A program made the position numbers and the translations under genes. Positions 34,988 to 44,300 of a DNA stretch of 64,000 bases are shown piece by piece. The notes beneath the pieces are model-generated. The model was not told where the DNA came from and made no database searches. It saw nothing but the letters and a program-made list of their open reading frames with translations. Each line of letters opens with the position of its first letter. Within the stretch, counting starts at the first letter, position 1. Source of the stretch: JACVRW01 sp963765135. Lineage in GTDB: Bacteria > Actinomycetota > Thermoleophilia > Solirubrobacterales > Thermoleophilaceae. The DNA lies in assembly GCA_963765135.1 (NCBI GenBank), contig CAVXUX010000002.1, positions 1,133,159 through 1,197,158 of the forward strand, in the 5' to 3' direction.

Positions 34988-36769
34988 GCGGCGCCGGCCT
35001 GGCGAGACGGAGGCTCGGCCGCGGCGGCGCCCACATGCCGTGCGGGTAGCGTCGCCGACACGCGAGTGCCCGCGCCTGACCGGGAGTCGACCTCGAGCGC
35101 TCCGCCCGTCAGCTCCACCCGCTCGCGCATGCCGAGCAGCCCGAAGCCCCGGCGTGGGTCTGTCAGGTTGAAACCACGTCCCTCGTCGCTCACCTCGATC
35201 GAAACCAGTCCATCGCGCTCGATTACCCGCGCGGTTGCGCGGTCGGTGTCCGCGTGTTTGGCGGTGTTGCTGAGCGCCTCCTGCACGAGCCGGTAGACGG
35301 TGCCCTCGATCTCGGGCTCGAGACGGCTAGCGCTCCGACCCGCCTCGACGTCGAGGTCGATCTCTGCCGCCACGCTCACGCCGTGCGCCTCGAGCGTGCG
35401 CTCGAAGAGGCTCCGCAGCGCCGGCTCGAGCCCGATGTCGTCGAGGGCCGCCGGTCGCAGCTCGGTGATCAGGCCCTGGAGCTCGGCGATCTGGGTCTCG
35501 AGCTGCCCCACCGCCTGTTCCGCCGCCTGTCTGAGCGGCTCGCGCCCCCTGCTTGAGGGCGGTCGTGAGGATCACCCGGAGCGCGCCGAGTCCCTGGAGC
35601 GTCTCGTCATGAAGCTCGCGTGCCCAGCGGCCGCGCTCCTGGTCCGCGGACGCGATGCTCATCCGCAGCTGCTCCTCCTCGACGGTCTGGGCGGTGGCCA
35701 GAGCCGTGGCGGCGCTGCCGGCGAACGCGCGCATGAGTCGCTCGTCCTCTGCGCTGAATGACGCGGTGGAGTCGAAGCGGTCGAGCGCGACGAGGACCCC
35801 CACACCGCGCCCATGGAAGGAGAGCGGCACGAGCATCGCCATCCCTGCGCGGTCGGCCAGCTCTCCGAGGCCAAGCCGCATCCGGCTCGACATCTCCGTC
35901 AACCGCTCCGCGTGCCCCGTACGGAGGACCTCGCCGAGTGCGGTCTGCGCGGACGGGAGCCGCGTGCCGACGGCCTCGTCACCGGTCTCGCCCGCGGCAG
36001 CGGCGACTACGAGCTCGGCGTCTTCCGCAAGCAGAACCAGGAAATGGCGTGCGTCGACGAGCGCCCGGCCGCGTTTGACCACGAGCTCGAGCACGCGGTT
36101 CAGGTCGGTCTCGCCGCCGACAGCACGCGTGATGGCGACGGTCGCCTCGAGCCCGCTCACTGCGCGCTCTAGCTCTCCGCGGCGGGCATCGATGTCCTCG
36201 TACAGGTGGGAGTTCTCGATGGCGATCGCCACCCAGCGCGCGAGGATGAGCAGTGCCTGCTCGTCCGACTCGTCGAACTCGCCGCCCTCCTTTTCGGTCA
36301 GATAGATGTTGCCCCACGCTTCGCCGCGCACCAGCACCGATGCGCCGAGGAACGTCGTCATCGGCGGGTGCTCGGGCGGGAAGCCGTAGCTGCGGGGGTG
36401 CTGGCTGATGTCGGCGAGACGAAGTGGCTCGGGATGGCGGATCAGCTCGCCTAGGATGCCGCCCCCGCGGGGAAGGTCGCCGATTGCCCGCCGGGTCGAC
36501 TCGTCGATGCCGACGGTGAGGAACCGTTCGAGCTCCTTGCGATCCTGATCCAGGATTCCGACGGCGGCGTAACGCGCGCCGGTGAGCTCGCGGCCGGCTT
36601 CGAGCACGCGCTGAAGCACCGCCTCGCTGTCCAGCTCGGCGACTATCGAGGTTCCGACTTCGAGCAGAAGACGGAGTCGCTGTTCGTCGAGTCCGCGTCC
36701 GTCCATGGCTGCCAGAGGGACGGTACCCAAGCGGCGCGGGGGCCGCCACTTGCCGGGCTCGCGGAGCAC
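34984..36769 (-). CDS. two-GAF sensor histidine kinase (DevS/NarX-type), one apparent +1 frameshift
   Basis: A soluble kinase of about 594 residues: GAF1 at ~40-200 (LTGARYAAVGILDQDRKELE), GAF2 at ~220-370 (VDARHFLVLLAEDAELVV), a HisKA_3 dimerisation helix with the phospho-His in RWARELHDETLQGLGALRV, and HATPase_c (ALSNTAKHADTDRATARVI, EGRGFNLTDPRRGFGLLGM). An extra G near 35550 splits the ORF; without it the sequence reads LKQGREPLRQAAEQAVGQLE. The domain order is that of mycobacterial DosS/DosT; whether GAF1 binds heme cannot be told. GTG 36769 abuts the upstream stop; ATG 36706 is an alternative start. Confidence 0.83.
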
Positions 36770-37918
36770 CTAGCGGAGCTGGCTAGGCGTGGCTGCGGCG
36801 TCGAGCGCGGACAGGTACGGACCGAGCTCCTCCGCGACGACCTTCTCATCGGCCGGCCAGGGCGGTGTGTCGAAGATCTCCGACTCGAAGCTCTCGGCGC
36901 CGACCGGGTGCGCGCTCATGAAGAGCGGATCCTTGCCGGTCAGCAGCTTGCCGCGGATCACCGGGTTGAACGCGGGCGCGCTCGTCTGAGCCCCCGCTAG
37001 GACGGCGATTGCCGCCGCGGCGGTGTCGGCCATCTGCGCCCCGAGCCCGCCGTGCTTGATGGGGTAGTTGGCGGCGTCACCGGCAGCGAACACCCGCCCG
37101 CCGGTTCCGGGAACGGAGCAGTGCTTGTCGATCGGCAAAAAGCCGTTGGCGCCTGCACCCGGCAGTCCGCGGACCGCAGGGCCGGCGACGCGCGGCATCG
37201 TGATGATCCGCTGATCCTGCAGCTCGACGCCCTGCGGCTGGATGACGAGATGCCGTGCGGCGGGGACCTTCGCGAGCGAGTTGCAGTAAACCTTGATCCC
37301 GGCTCGCTCCAGTCGGCTTGTCACGGCGTCGCTGACAGCGGTCCCGAAGACTGCGAGCGGGCGCGGCTCGGGTGTCACCAGCACTAGCTCCAGGTCTCTG
37401 ATGTCCATGCTGTAGGCCCGCTCCGCGGTCATCAGTGCGAGCTCGTAGAGCGGCAGCGGCCACACCGGGCCAACCGGCTGGACGAACGCGAGCCGGCGGG
37501 AGTAGCCGCCCTCGACGTCCTGCACGATCCCGTGGTAGGCGGCGTCGGCGTCGGCGTCGTGGAACGTAGCGACGTGCTGGTAGGACTCGACCTGGCTGGC
37601 GCCCACTGCGACCAGGAGTGCGTCGTACTCCACCCGCTTTCCCTGTTCTGTGTGAACGACGCGTGCGTCTGGGTCGACCCACGCCAGTGAGTCCTGGGTC
37701 CACTCGGCGTCGGTGTCGCGCGCGATGCGGCGCAGCGGATAGCGCCGCGGCGGCCCGAAGGCGAACGGCTCGCGCACCGCCAGCGGGCGGTACACCAGCT
37801 CTTCCGTTGGGGCGATCAGCTCGATGTCCACCGAGTCGCCAGCCAGTCGCCGTAGCCGAAGGAGGCCCTCGACAGCGGCGATGCCTCCGCCACAGATCAC
37901 TACCCGAAAATCGCTCAT
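36770..37918 (-). CDS. FAD-dependent pyridine nucleotide-disulfide family oxidoreductase (NDH-2/SQR-like)
   Basis: A 382-residue flavoprotein: N-terminal FAD motif VVICGGGIAAVEGLLRLRR, a DALLVAVGA strand, and a C-terminal RVFAAGDAANYPIKHGGLGA, which contacts FAD. It resembles type II NADH dehydrogenases and sulfide:quinone reductases, but the SQR cysteine pair is not evident, so quinone reduction from an unspecified donor is the safest call. Its stop directly abuts the kinase start, so the two are an operon and the kinase may sense the redox state this enzyme influences. Confidence 0.8.
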   Translation of the reverse strand: MSDFRVVICGGGIAAVEGLLRLRRLAGDSVDIELIAPTEELVYRPLAVREPFAFGPPRRYPLRRIARDTDAEWTQDSLAWVDPDARVVHTEQGKRVEYDALLVAVGASQVESYQHVATFHDADADAAYHGIVQDVEGGYSRRLAFVQPVGPVWPLPLYELALMTAERAYSMDIRDLELVLVTPEPRPLAVFGTAVSDAVTSRLERAGIKVYCNSLAKVPAARHLVIQPQGVELQDQRIITMPRVAGPAVRGLPGAGANGFLPIDKHCSVPGTGGRVFAAGDAANYPIKHGGLGAQMADTAAAAIAVLAGAQTSAPAFNPVIRGKLLTGKDPLFMSAHPVGAESFESEIFDTPPWPADEKVVAEELGPYLSALDAAATPSQLR

Positions 37919-38048
37919 GCCGAGACCGTACGGCGCCGGGTCTTGCCTGCCATCGGGACCCTGCCACAGCCGGATTGCGGAGAACTACCTATGCGGTTCA
38001 GGAGCCTGCGCCGATGTTCGCGGACGCGCTGACGACGAAGCTGGCGAC

Positions 38049-38483
38049 ATGACTTCTGAACTGCTCGCACACCAGTCGGCCAACGGCTACAAGGATGCTC
38101 TCCTCGACCGCGCGGTCGGCGACTTCATGACGCCGGGTTGCGTCGTGATCTCGCAGGCTGCATCCGTTGCTGATGCGGCGAAGGCGATGAGGTCGCACAG
38201 GGTCCACGCGGTGCTCGTGGTCGGCAGCCAAAACGGCACGCCGCTCGGCTGGATAACGCACCGGGGTCTGCTCGGCTGGATCGGACGAGACCGCAGCCTC
38301 GCACGGGCCACCGAGGCGATCACCGAGCAGGTGCGCGCCATCCCCGCGCACGAGTCGCTCCGTACCGCGCTGTACGCGCTCTCGCTGAGCGGGACCACGC
38401 GCCTGCTCGTGCGGAGCAGGCCCCATCAGTTGCCGGAAGGCGTGCTGAGTGACTTTGACCTCGCCATGGCGGCGGGGCGGTAA
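38049..38483 (+). CDS. CBS-domain pair protein
   Basis: A 144-residue protein with two CBS motifs: AVGDFMTPGCVVISQAASVA, with HAVLVVGSQNGTPLGWITHR, and VRAIPAHESLRTALYALSLS, with a closing GVLSDFDLAM. Stand-alone CBS pairs bind adenine nucleotides and act as energy sensors. Size and neighbours (tandem USPs directly downstream) resemble the hypoxia-induced CBS/USP cluster of mycobacteria. ATG 38049 is the start. The divergent promoter with the FAD oxidoreductase lies in 37919-38048. Confidence 0.8.
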   Translation: MTSELLAHQSANGYKDALLDRAVGDFMTPGCVVISQAASVADAAKAMRSHRVHAVLVVGSQNGTPLGWITHRGLLGWIGRDRSLARATEAITEQVRAIPAHESLRTALYALSLSGTTRLLVRSRPHQLPEGVLSDFDLAMAAGR

Positions 38484-38504
38484 CCAAGGCCAAAGGAGGC
38501 CGAT

Positions 38505-39410
38505 ATGTACCGCAAGATCCTCGTCGGCTATGACGACAGCGACCAAGCGAGGGACGCCCTTGCGCTCGGCAAGCAGCTCGCCGACGCGACCGGCGCCGAG
38601 CTCGTCGCGGCCGGCGTGTTCCAGTTCGACCCGGTGTGGGGCGGGTACGACCCGCACTTCCGCGACGCGGACATCGAATACGCCCGCAAGATCGAGGCTG
38701 CCGCGAAGTCGGTCGGCGCCGAGGCCGAGGCCACGCCGAGCAGCTCGCCGGCACGCGGCCTGCACGAGCTCGCCGAGGAGATCGGGGCCGACCTGATCCT
38801 CGTCGGCTCCGCGCGTCATGGGCGCGTCGGTCAGATCCTCGCGGGCAGCACCGGCACCGCCCTGCTGCATGGTTCGCCGTGCGCAGTCGGCATCGCGCCG
38901 ACCGGCTACCGCGACCACTCGCGCGATGGGATCGTCTCCATCGCGGTCGGTTTCGACGGCTCAGAGGAATCTGGCCGCGCGCTGATCGCCGCGACCCAGC
39001 TCGCCTCGAAAATCGACGCGAAGGTGAAGCTCGTTGCTGTGGCCGAGCCGCCGCCCATCTCAATCGGGAAGGGCGGCAATGTCGGCCGCCACGAGCTCAC
39101 CGAGGCGATCCAGGAGGCGATGCGCAACCGGCTCGCAGAGGCACGCGAGGCCATCCCCGACGACATCGAGGCGGAGGCCACGCTCATCACCGGGGATCCG
39201 GTGGAGGCGCTCGTCGACGTCGCTCAGGCGCCAGGGACGCTGCTAGTCGTCGGCTCGCGCGGCTATGGCCCGCTGCGGCGTGTGCTGCTCGGGTCGGTCT
39301 CGACGGCGCTCGCGCGGTCCGCGGCCTCCCCGCTGATCGTCACGCCCCGAGGAATGCACGAGACCGCACCCGAAGCGGACTCCCGCGCCGAGGTCGGGGC
39401 CGCGTCATGA
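38505..39410 (+). CDS. universal stress protein, tandem domains (1)
   Basis: A 301-residue protein with two UspA domains. Each has the ATP-binding loop of the G-2x-G-9x-G(S/T) type: GSARHGRVGQILAGSTGTAL in domain 1 and GSRGYGPLRRVLLGSVSTAL in domain 2. ATP-binding tandem USPs are typical of actinobacterial dormancy and hypoxia responses. A AAAGGAGG ribosome-binding site precedes ATG 38505. It is followed with a 4-bp ATGA overlap by a second tandem USP. Confidence 0.86.
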   Translation: MYRKILVGYDDSDQARDALALGKQLADATGAELVAAGVFQFDPVWGGYDPHFRDADIEYARKIEAAAKSVGAEAEATPSSSPARGLHELAEEIGADLILVGSARHGRVGQILAGSTGTALLHGSPCAVGIAPTGYRDHSRDGIVSIAVGFDGSEESGRALIAATQLASKIDAKVKLVAVAEPPPISIGKGGNVGRHELTEAIQEAMRNRLAEAREAIPDDIEAEATLITGDPVEALVDVAQAPGTLLVVGSRGYGPLRRVLLGSVSTALARSAASPLIVTPRGMHETAPEADSRAEVGAAS

Positions 39411-40345
39411 GTCAGCCGGCCGGACCCGTCCTTCTCACCTACGACGGCTCGGAGAGCTCGGCCACCGCGATCGCGGTGGCCGGGCGGCTCCTCCCCGGTC
39501 GGCAGGCACTCGTCTGTCACGCCTGGACGGGGGTGTCGCAGATGATGCTGCACGGCGCGCTCGCGGAGCTCCCGGAAACCCTGAGCGATGCAGCCGCCGA
39601 AATCGACCAGGTCGACCTCGAGCAAGCTGAGAAGACCGCGGCCGCGGGCGCCCAGCTCGCCGAAGCCGCCGGGTTGAGCGCCAAACCGCTGCCCGTCCGC
39701 GAAGAGCGGAAGACGTGGCGCACGCTGCTCCAGGCGGCAGAGGCGCATCATGCTTCTTTGATTGTCGCCGGCGCACACGGCACGTCCGGCATCGGCCGGG
39801 CGCTCCTCGGAAGCGTGTCGACCGGCCTCGTTCATCACTCTCACCTGCCGGTGCTGGTCGTGCCCGCCACGACTCGCGGCGAAGAAACCGATGGACCGCT
39901 GCTGCTCTGCTATGACGGCTCGGATCCGGCGAAGCGCGCGATTGAGATCGCGGGCGAGCTATTCGATTCGCAGCCGGCGCTCGTGTTCCACTTCTGGGAG
40001 TCCTGGGTCGCAGAGGCACCCGCCCTTGCCGCTCTCAGCAGATCGGTGGAGGGGATGGCGGCCGAGCTCGACGAGATCGGCGAGGATCTGTCGTCGAAAG
40101 TCACAGGCGACGGCGTGGAGCTCGCCGAGCAAGCGGGCTTCAACGCCACCGCACTCTCCGAGCGAGCGGTCGGACCCGGCTGGATGGCGGTTCGGGACAT
40201 TGCCAACCACCACGAGTGCGCCGCGATCGTTATCGGCTCTCGCGGGCTCACCGGCGTGTCGGCAGCGCTCGGAAGCGTGTCGAACGGCGTCGTCCACAAC
40301 AGCCGGCGGCCGGTGCTCGTGGTCCCACCGGAGGAGGACGAATGA
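39407..40345 (+). CDS. universal stress protein, tandem domains (2)
   Basis: A 312-residue tandem UspA protein starting MSQPAGPVLLTYDGSES. Domain 1 has AGAHGTSGIGRALLGSVSTG; domain 2 has GSRGLTGVSAALGSVSNGVV, both consistent with nucleotide binding. ATG 39407 overlaps the previous stop (ATGA), and its own stop overlaps the flavodoxin start (ATGA), so USP1-USP2-flavodoxin are translationally coupled. A longer frame running upstream through USP1 is a shadow. Confidence 0.86.
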   Translation: MSQPAGPVLLTYDGSESSATAIAVAGRLLPGRQALVCHAWTGVSQMMLHGALAELPETLSDAAAEIDQVDLEQAEKTAAAGAQLAEAAGLSAKPLPVREERKTWRTLLQAAEAHHASLIVAGAHGTSGIGRALLGSVSTGLVHHSHLPVLVVPATTRGEETDGPLLLCYDGSDPAKRAIEIAGELFDSQPALVFHFWESWVAEAPALAALSRSVEGMAAELDEIGEDLSSKVTGDGVELAEQAGFNATALSERAVGPGWMAVRDIANHHECAAIVIGSRGLTGVSAALGSVSNGVVHNSRRPVLVVPPEEDE

Positions 40346-40869
40346 GCCGGATCCTGGTCGCATACGCCAGCAAACACGGCGCCACCGCCGAAATCGCCGA
40401 GGCGGTGGCAGCTGAACTCCGGCAGGCCGGCCACGAGGTCGACTATGTGTCCGCCGAGAAGGTGTCCGGCATCGATGCCTACGACGCGGCCGTGATCGGA
40501 AGCGCGGTCTACATGAAGCGGTGGCTGCCGGAGGCCCGGCGTCTCCTGAAGCGGCACGCCAAGGAGCTGGCCGACCGTCCGTTCTGGGTCTTCAGCTCAG
40601 GCCCATTCGGCGAGAAGCCGGACGCGTCGTGGTCAGAGCCGCCGCGCACCATCAAGCGTGCCGAACACCTGGGCGTCCGTGACCACGTCGTCTTCGGCGG
40701 CCGGCTCCCGCTCGAGCCGAGCAACTTCATGGAGCGCGCAATGGTCCGCGACTGCCCACCGGACAAACGCGACCTCCGCGACTGGGACGCAATTCACAGT
40801 TGGGCGGCTGAGATCGCGACGGAACTCTCGTCGGGTGTCACGAGTCCCACAGCGTCGTCTTCTCGTTAA
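40342..40869 (+). CDS. flavodoxin-domain protein (HemG-like)
   Basis: A 175-residue flavodoxin-fold protein: FMN phosphate loop ILVAYASKHGATAEIAEAVA, aromatic loop AVIGSAVYMKRWLPEA, and WVFSSGPFGEKPD near residue 80. The closest well-known relative is menaquinone-dependent protoporphyrinogen oxidase HemG, but in Actinobacteria many such paralogues have unknown partners. Its coupling to USPs suggests a redox role under stress. The last ~15 residues are serine/threonine-rich. Confidence 0.78.
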   Translation: MSRILVAYASKHGATAEIAEAVAAELRQAGHEVDYVSAEKVSGIDAYDAAVIGSAVYMKRWLPEARRLLKRHAKELADRPFWVFSSGPFGEKPDASWSEPPRTIKRAEHLGVRDHVVFGGRLPLEPSNFMERAMVRDCPPDKRDLRDWDAIHSWAAEIATELSSGVTSPTASSSR

Positions 40870-40909
40870 TCACCAGTTGTTCGGTTCACGCGCGAGACTC
40901 CCAACCGGA

Positions 40910-41566
40910 ATGCATGGCGCAGACACCCTCCTCGGTGATGTGGAGCACGCGGCTGCGGCCGTCGACCTCTACTGGTTGCCACTCGGCGCCGGCGGGCATT
41001 TCGTGCGGCTTAACGGTCGCCTTTACGAGACGGTGGCGGCTCGCCTGCAACGGCGCTCCGTGTACGACCTCTACCACTCCGCGCTGCAGGTCGAGGTCCC
41101 CGAGGGCAAATTCGTGATCGAGCAGGCACCGGTCCATGACTGGAGCGGCGAGGACCGGGGAGTCGTTGCCGAAGGCGCCGTCGGCGCTCGGTGGGCGGGC
41201 CGTTTCAGGATCTTCCGCTACGAGATCCGTCTCTGGCGCGGCGGGCACATCCCGGACGTCGCGGAGGCCGTGGACAGCCCCCGGCGACTGACCGACGACC
41301 CAGCTCGTGCGCGCCGCGTGCTCGAGGTGGTCCGCCAAATTCCGACCCCCGTGTGGGGCCGCGATGAACTTGCTGCAGGTGAGATGTGGAACTCGAACTC
41401 GGTGATCGCGTGGACGCTCGTGCGAAGCGGCATAGAAACAGCATCGATTGACCTCCCGGCACACGGACGGGCACCGGGCTGGCACGCCGGCCTCGTCGTC
41501 GCGGATAGGTCCGAGGAAGCCACGACAGCGGCCGCCGGAACGCTGCAGCGCTCAGCGACTCGATAG
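40910..41566 (+). CDS. conserved-looking protein of unknown function
   Basis: A 218-residue protein starting MHGADTLLGDVEHAAAAVDL. Notable segments are VYDLYHSALQVEVPEGKFVI, VHDWSGEDRGVVAEGAV, RWAGRFRIFRYEIRLWRGG and ELAAGEMWNSNSVIAWTLVR. The layout (a histidine in YHSAL, later a conserved WNSNS) is loosely like papain-fold NlpC/LRAT/PPPDE proteins, whose second motif carries a catalytic cysteine; here a serine stands there. That comparison is speculative. ATG 40910 is the start; there is no close upstream ribosome-binding site. Confidence 0.55.
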   Translation: MHGADTLLGDVEHAAAAVDLYWLPLGAGGHFVRLNGRLYETVAARLQRRSVYDLYHSALQVEVPEGKFVIEQAPVHDWSGEDRGVVAEGAVGARWAGRFRIFRYEIRLWRGGHIPDVAEAVDSPRRLTDDPARARRVLEVVRQIPTPVWGRDELAAGEMWNSNSVIAWTLVRSGIETASIDLPAHGRAPGWHAGLVVADRSEEATTAAAGTLQRSATR

Positions 41567-41592
41567 GGCGCCGCGGCAGACGACCATGGTGC

Positions 41593-42243
41593 TTACGCGG
41601 ACACGTCTGTCCTAACCCCTTCGGGCTCGGCCCCGATAAGCATGATGGCGAGCACTGACTGCCACACCAGATAGCCGCCGATGCCGATGCGCTCGCTAAC
41701 GCCGGCCCATGGCGTCGGCAGGTTCGCCTCGAGCCGGGACGCTTGGGTGGCGGTCAGCCCGCCGGTCACCAGGAGGATCAGGATGGTGCAGATTGAGTAG
41801 AGGCGGAACCTTCTACCGAAGGCGGTGGACCCGAACCCGATCGCGAGCAGAATGAGCACGCTGTTCACGCCCGTGACGATGATGTGCATGGTGTCGGTGC
41901 GGGATCCCTCGCCCCTGGCCAGCGCCTCGCGCTGGTGCATCGGAAAGAGCGGCGCGGGCAGGTCGGAGGCCGCGAGCACCATGAGCAGGACTCCCGTGGC
42001 GCGGAGACCGCGCTTTCGACCAGCCGACCCGCGGACACCAAGCCCGAACGGGACAAGAAGCGCGCCGTGGCAGGTCAGAAGCGGGATGACCACCGGTCGG
42101 GAGGGTGCGTCGACAGCGGACAACTCACTGACGGTCTGAGAGCTGAGGCCGTAGCTGCTCCAGCGCCGAGCCCCGACCACGTTGGCACCAACGTAGAGCA
42201 GCGAAGACATGATCCCGCAGGTGAGCAAGAGCTTTCGTCGCAT
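41593..42243 (-). CDS. DUF998 family membrane protein
   Basis: A 216-residue protein with about six helices. The pattern LLTCGIMSSLLYVGANVVGA, YGLSSQTVSELSAVDAPSRP, and a central FPMHQREALARGEGS loop followed by TDTMHIIVTGVNSVLILLAI is characteristic of DUF998 proteins, where the conserved HxxR and DxxH positions lie at helix ends. The function is unknown. It is convergent with the preceding gene and downstream of, on the same strand as, the arc operon. Confidence 0.75.
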   Translation of the reverse strand: MRRKLLLTCGIMSSLLYVGANVVGARRWSSYGLSSQTVSELSAVDAPSRPVVIPLLTCHGALLVPFGLGVRGSAGRKRGLRATGVLLMVLAASDLPAPLFPMHQREALARGEGSRTDTMHIIVTGVNSVLILLAIGFGSTAFGRRFRLYSICTILILLVTGGLTATQASRLEANLPTPWAGVSERIGIGGYLVWQSVLAIMLIGAEPEGVRTDVSA

Positions 42244-42262
42244 CGTCTCCTCCGGCGGTCGC

Positions 42263-42454
42263 TTACGCGACCGGCCGCTTCAGGAGGACGACGGGCCACG
42301 CGACAAGGTCACCACGCTTCAGCGATAGGCCGACCCCCTCCCAGCCCTGCGAGCCGAGCTCATTGAGACGCTCGGGGCTCGAGCCGTTGGACTTCTTCTT
42401 GAGGCCGGCGGCGTCCTCCAGAGGGGCCACCAGGTATTCCCACTTCTGATCCAT
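42263..42454 (-). CDS. DUF4177-like small protein
   Basis: A 63-residue protein: MDQKWEYLVAPLEDAAG, then LNELGSQGWEGVGLSLKRGD. The W-E-Y start and LNELGxxGWE motif are those of DUF4177. Its start lies inside the 3' end of the carbamate kinase frame, with a GGAAGGTGGAGG ribosome-binding site, so it appears to be the last gene of the arc operon. A 95-bp overlap is unusual; either carbamate kinase really ends earlier through an indel or the overlap is genuine. Confidence 0.65.
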   Translation of the reverse strand: MDQKWEYLVAPLEDAAGLKKKSNGSSPERLNELGSQGWEGVGLSLKRGDLVAWPVVLLKRPVA

Positions 42455-43388
42455 TGCCCTCCACCTTCCTTGGTTTGCCGGGCGTTGCGATTCGCACGGT
42501 TGTGCCGGTCACACCATCAAGCGCTGCACGCGCGTTCTCCAGCGATGCGATTGCGGCGATCTCGCCGCCGCGCTCGACAAAGCGGCGGGCTGCTTCGGCC
42601 TTTGGTCCCATAGAGCCGGCTGGGAGGTCAAGCGCCATGAGCTCGGCTGGGGTCACCTCGCGAAGCGGGCGGGCGCTCGGCGTGCCGTAGTCGAGTTGGA
42701 TTCCGTCGACGTCAGTCAGCAGCAGCAGGGCGTCCGCTTTGAGTTCGAGCGCCAGGAGCGCCGCGGAGAGGTCCTTGTCGATCACGGCCTCGACGCCGTG
42801 GAGGCGGCCGGCGCCGTTCGTGACGACGGGGATGCCGCCGCCGCCGGCGCAGATCACGATCGCGCCTAGTTCGACCAGGGTCTTTATCGTCTCGAGCTCG
42901 ACAATCGAACGGGGCTCCGGCGAGGGGACCGCTCGGCGCCAGCAGTCGCCGTCGCGCTTGACGGTCCAGGCGCGCTCCGTGGCGAGCCGCTGTGCGGTCG
43001 CCTCGTCGTACACGGGTCCGATTGGCTTGCTCGGCGCTCCGAAGGCCGGGTCGGCCGCGTCTACGAGCACCTGCGTCAGAATCGCGGCGATCTGGCGGTC
43101 CGGGAGTTCATTGCGGAGTGCCTGCTCGAGCAGGTAGCCGATCATGCCCTCGCTCTCAGCCCCGAGCACATCGAACGGATACGGCGTGACTTCGGCGTAG
43201 GCCGCCGACTGCAGGGCGAGTAGGCCGACCTGGGGTCCGTTGCCGTGGGTAATGATGAGCTCGTGGTCGCGGGCGATCTCGGCCAGGCTTCGCGCGGCTT
43301 CGGCCACGTGGCGGCGTTGAAGCGCGGCCTCGGCCGGCTCGCCACGTTGCAGCAGTGCGTTGCCTCCGAGCGCGGCGACGACGCGCAT
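42360..43388 (-). CDS. arcC: carbamate kinase
   Basis: Converts carbamoyl phosphate plus ADP to ATP, the energy-yielding last step of the arginine deiminase pathway. Motifs: VVAALGGNALLQRGEPA, ELIITHGNGPQVGLLALQSA, VICAGGGGIPVV and DKDLSAALLALELKADALLL. The conserved core ends near residue 308 (TVRIATPGKPRK); the final ~35 residues overlap the DUF4177 gene and do not look like family sequence, so the true stop may be nearer 42450. The start ATG 43388 immediately follows the ornithine carbamoyltransferase stop. Confidence 0.85.
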   Translation of the reverse strand: MRVVAALGGNALLQRGEPAEAALQRRHVAEAARSLAEIARDHELIITHGNGPQVGLLALQSAAYAEVTPYPFDVLGAESEGMIGYLLEQALRNELPDRQIAAILTQVLVDAADPAFGAPSKPIGPVYDEATAQRLATERAWTVKRDGDCWRRAVPSPEPRSIVELETIKTLVELGAIVICAGGGGIPVVTNGAGRLHGVEAVIDKDLSAALLALELKADALLLLTDVDGIQLDYGTPSARPLREVTPAELMALDLPAGSMGPKAEAARRFVERGGEIAAIASLENARAALDGVTGTTVRIATPGKPRKVEGNGSEVGIPGGPSGGRRRPQEEVQRLEPRASQ

Positions 43389-44300
43389 CTACTGCCACCG
43401 ATCGATAAGCGTGTGGATCAGCGCCTGCTCGGTCGGGAGGCGGTTCGCGGCCTGCTGGAACACGACCGAGCGCGGCCCCTCGATGACCTCCGCGGTCACC
43501 TCCTCACCCCGGTGCGCCGGCAGGCAGTGCATGAACACCGCGTCGTGTGAGGCGGCGCTCATGATTGCGGACGAGACCTGGTAGTCCGCCAAAGCGCGAA
43601 GCCGCTGCTCCCGCTCGGCGTCCTCGCCCATCGAGACCCAGACGTCCGTGTAGACGACCTGAGCGCCGTGGACGGCCTCGACGGGGTCGGCCTCCACCGT
43701 TGCGTGGGTGGCGATCTCGATCTCCGCGTGCGGCCGGTAGCCGTACGGGGTTGAGACGACGATCTCCATGCCGGCGAGAGCTCCGGCCTCCATCAGTGAG
43801 TGGGCGACGTTGTTGCCATCGCCGAGATACGCGACGCGGACGCCTTCGAGCTGTCCGAAGTGCTCCCGGATCGTGAGGAGGTCGGCGAGCGCCTGGCAGG
43901 GATGGTGCTCGTCGGTCAGCGCGTTGATGACCGGCACCGTCGCGGCCGCCGCGAGCTCCTCGACATCGGACTGCGCGAAGGTGCGGATCGTGATCGCGTC
44001 GACGTAGCTCGAGAGGACGTGGCCGGTGTCCGCGATCGGCTCACCGCGGCCGAGCTGGAGCTCGTCTGGCCGCAGCATCAGGGGCAGCATCCCCAGCCGA
44101 TGCGCCGCCGCCTCGAGCGACACGCGCGTACGCGTCGAGGGCTTGCTGAAGAAGCATGCGAGCACCCTGCCGGCCTGCGCCTCCCGCCATCCGAGCGGAT
44201 CCGCCTTCATCTCGGCGGCAAGGCTGAGGAGGCGGTGGAGCTCATCCGGACCCAGGTCGCTGATGCGGAGCAGGTGCTGCGGGGATGTGGTGGTGATCAT
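43389..44300 (-). CDS. arcB: ornithine carbamoyltransferase (catabolic context)
   Basis: A 303-residue enzyme that in this context phosphorolyses citrulline to ornithine and carbamoyl phosphate. The signature FFSKPSTRTRVSLE (carbamoyl phosphate STRT), DEHHPCQALAD (HPCQ) and FMHCLPAHRGEEV are all present. ATG 44300 overlaps the arcA stop (ATGA). Sequence alone does not separate catabolic ArcB from anabolic ArgF; the symbol rests on position between arcA and arcC. Confidence 0.85.
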   Translation of the reverse strand: MITTTSPQHLLRISDLGPDELHRLLSLAAEMKADPLGWREAQAGRVLACFFSKPSTRTRVSLEAAAHRLGMLPLMLRPDELQLGRGEPIADTGHVLSSYVDAITIRTFAQSDVEELAAAATVPVINALTDEHHPCQALADLLTIREHFGQLEGVRVAYLGDGNNVAHSLMEAGALAGMEIVVSTPYGYRPHAEIEIATHATVEADPVEAVHGAQVVYTDVWVSMGEDAEREQRLRALADYQVSSAIMSAASHDAVFMHCLPAHRGEEVTAEVIEGPRSVVFQQAANRLPTEQALIHTLIDRWQ

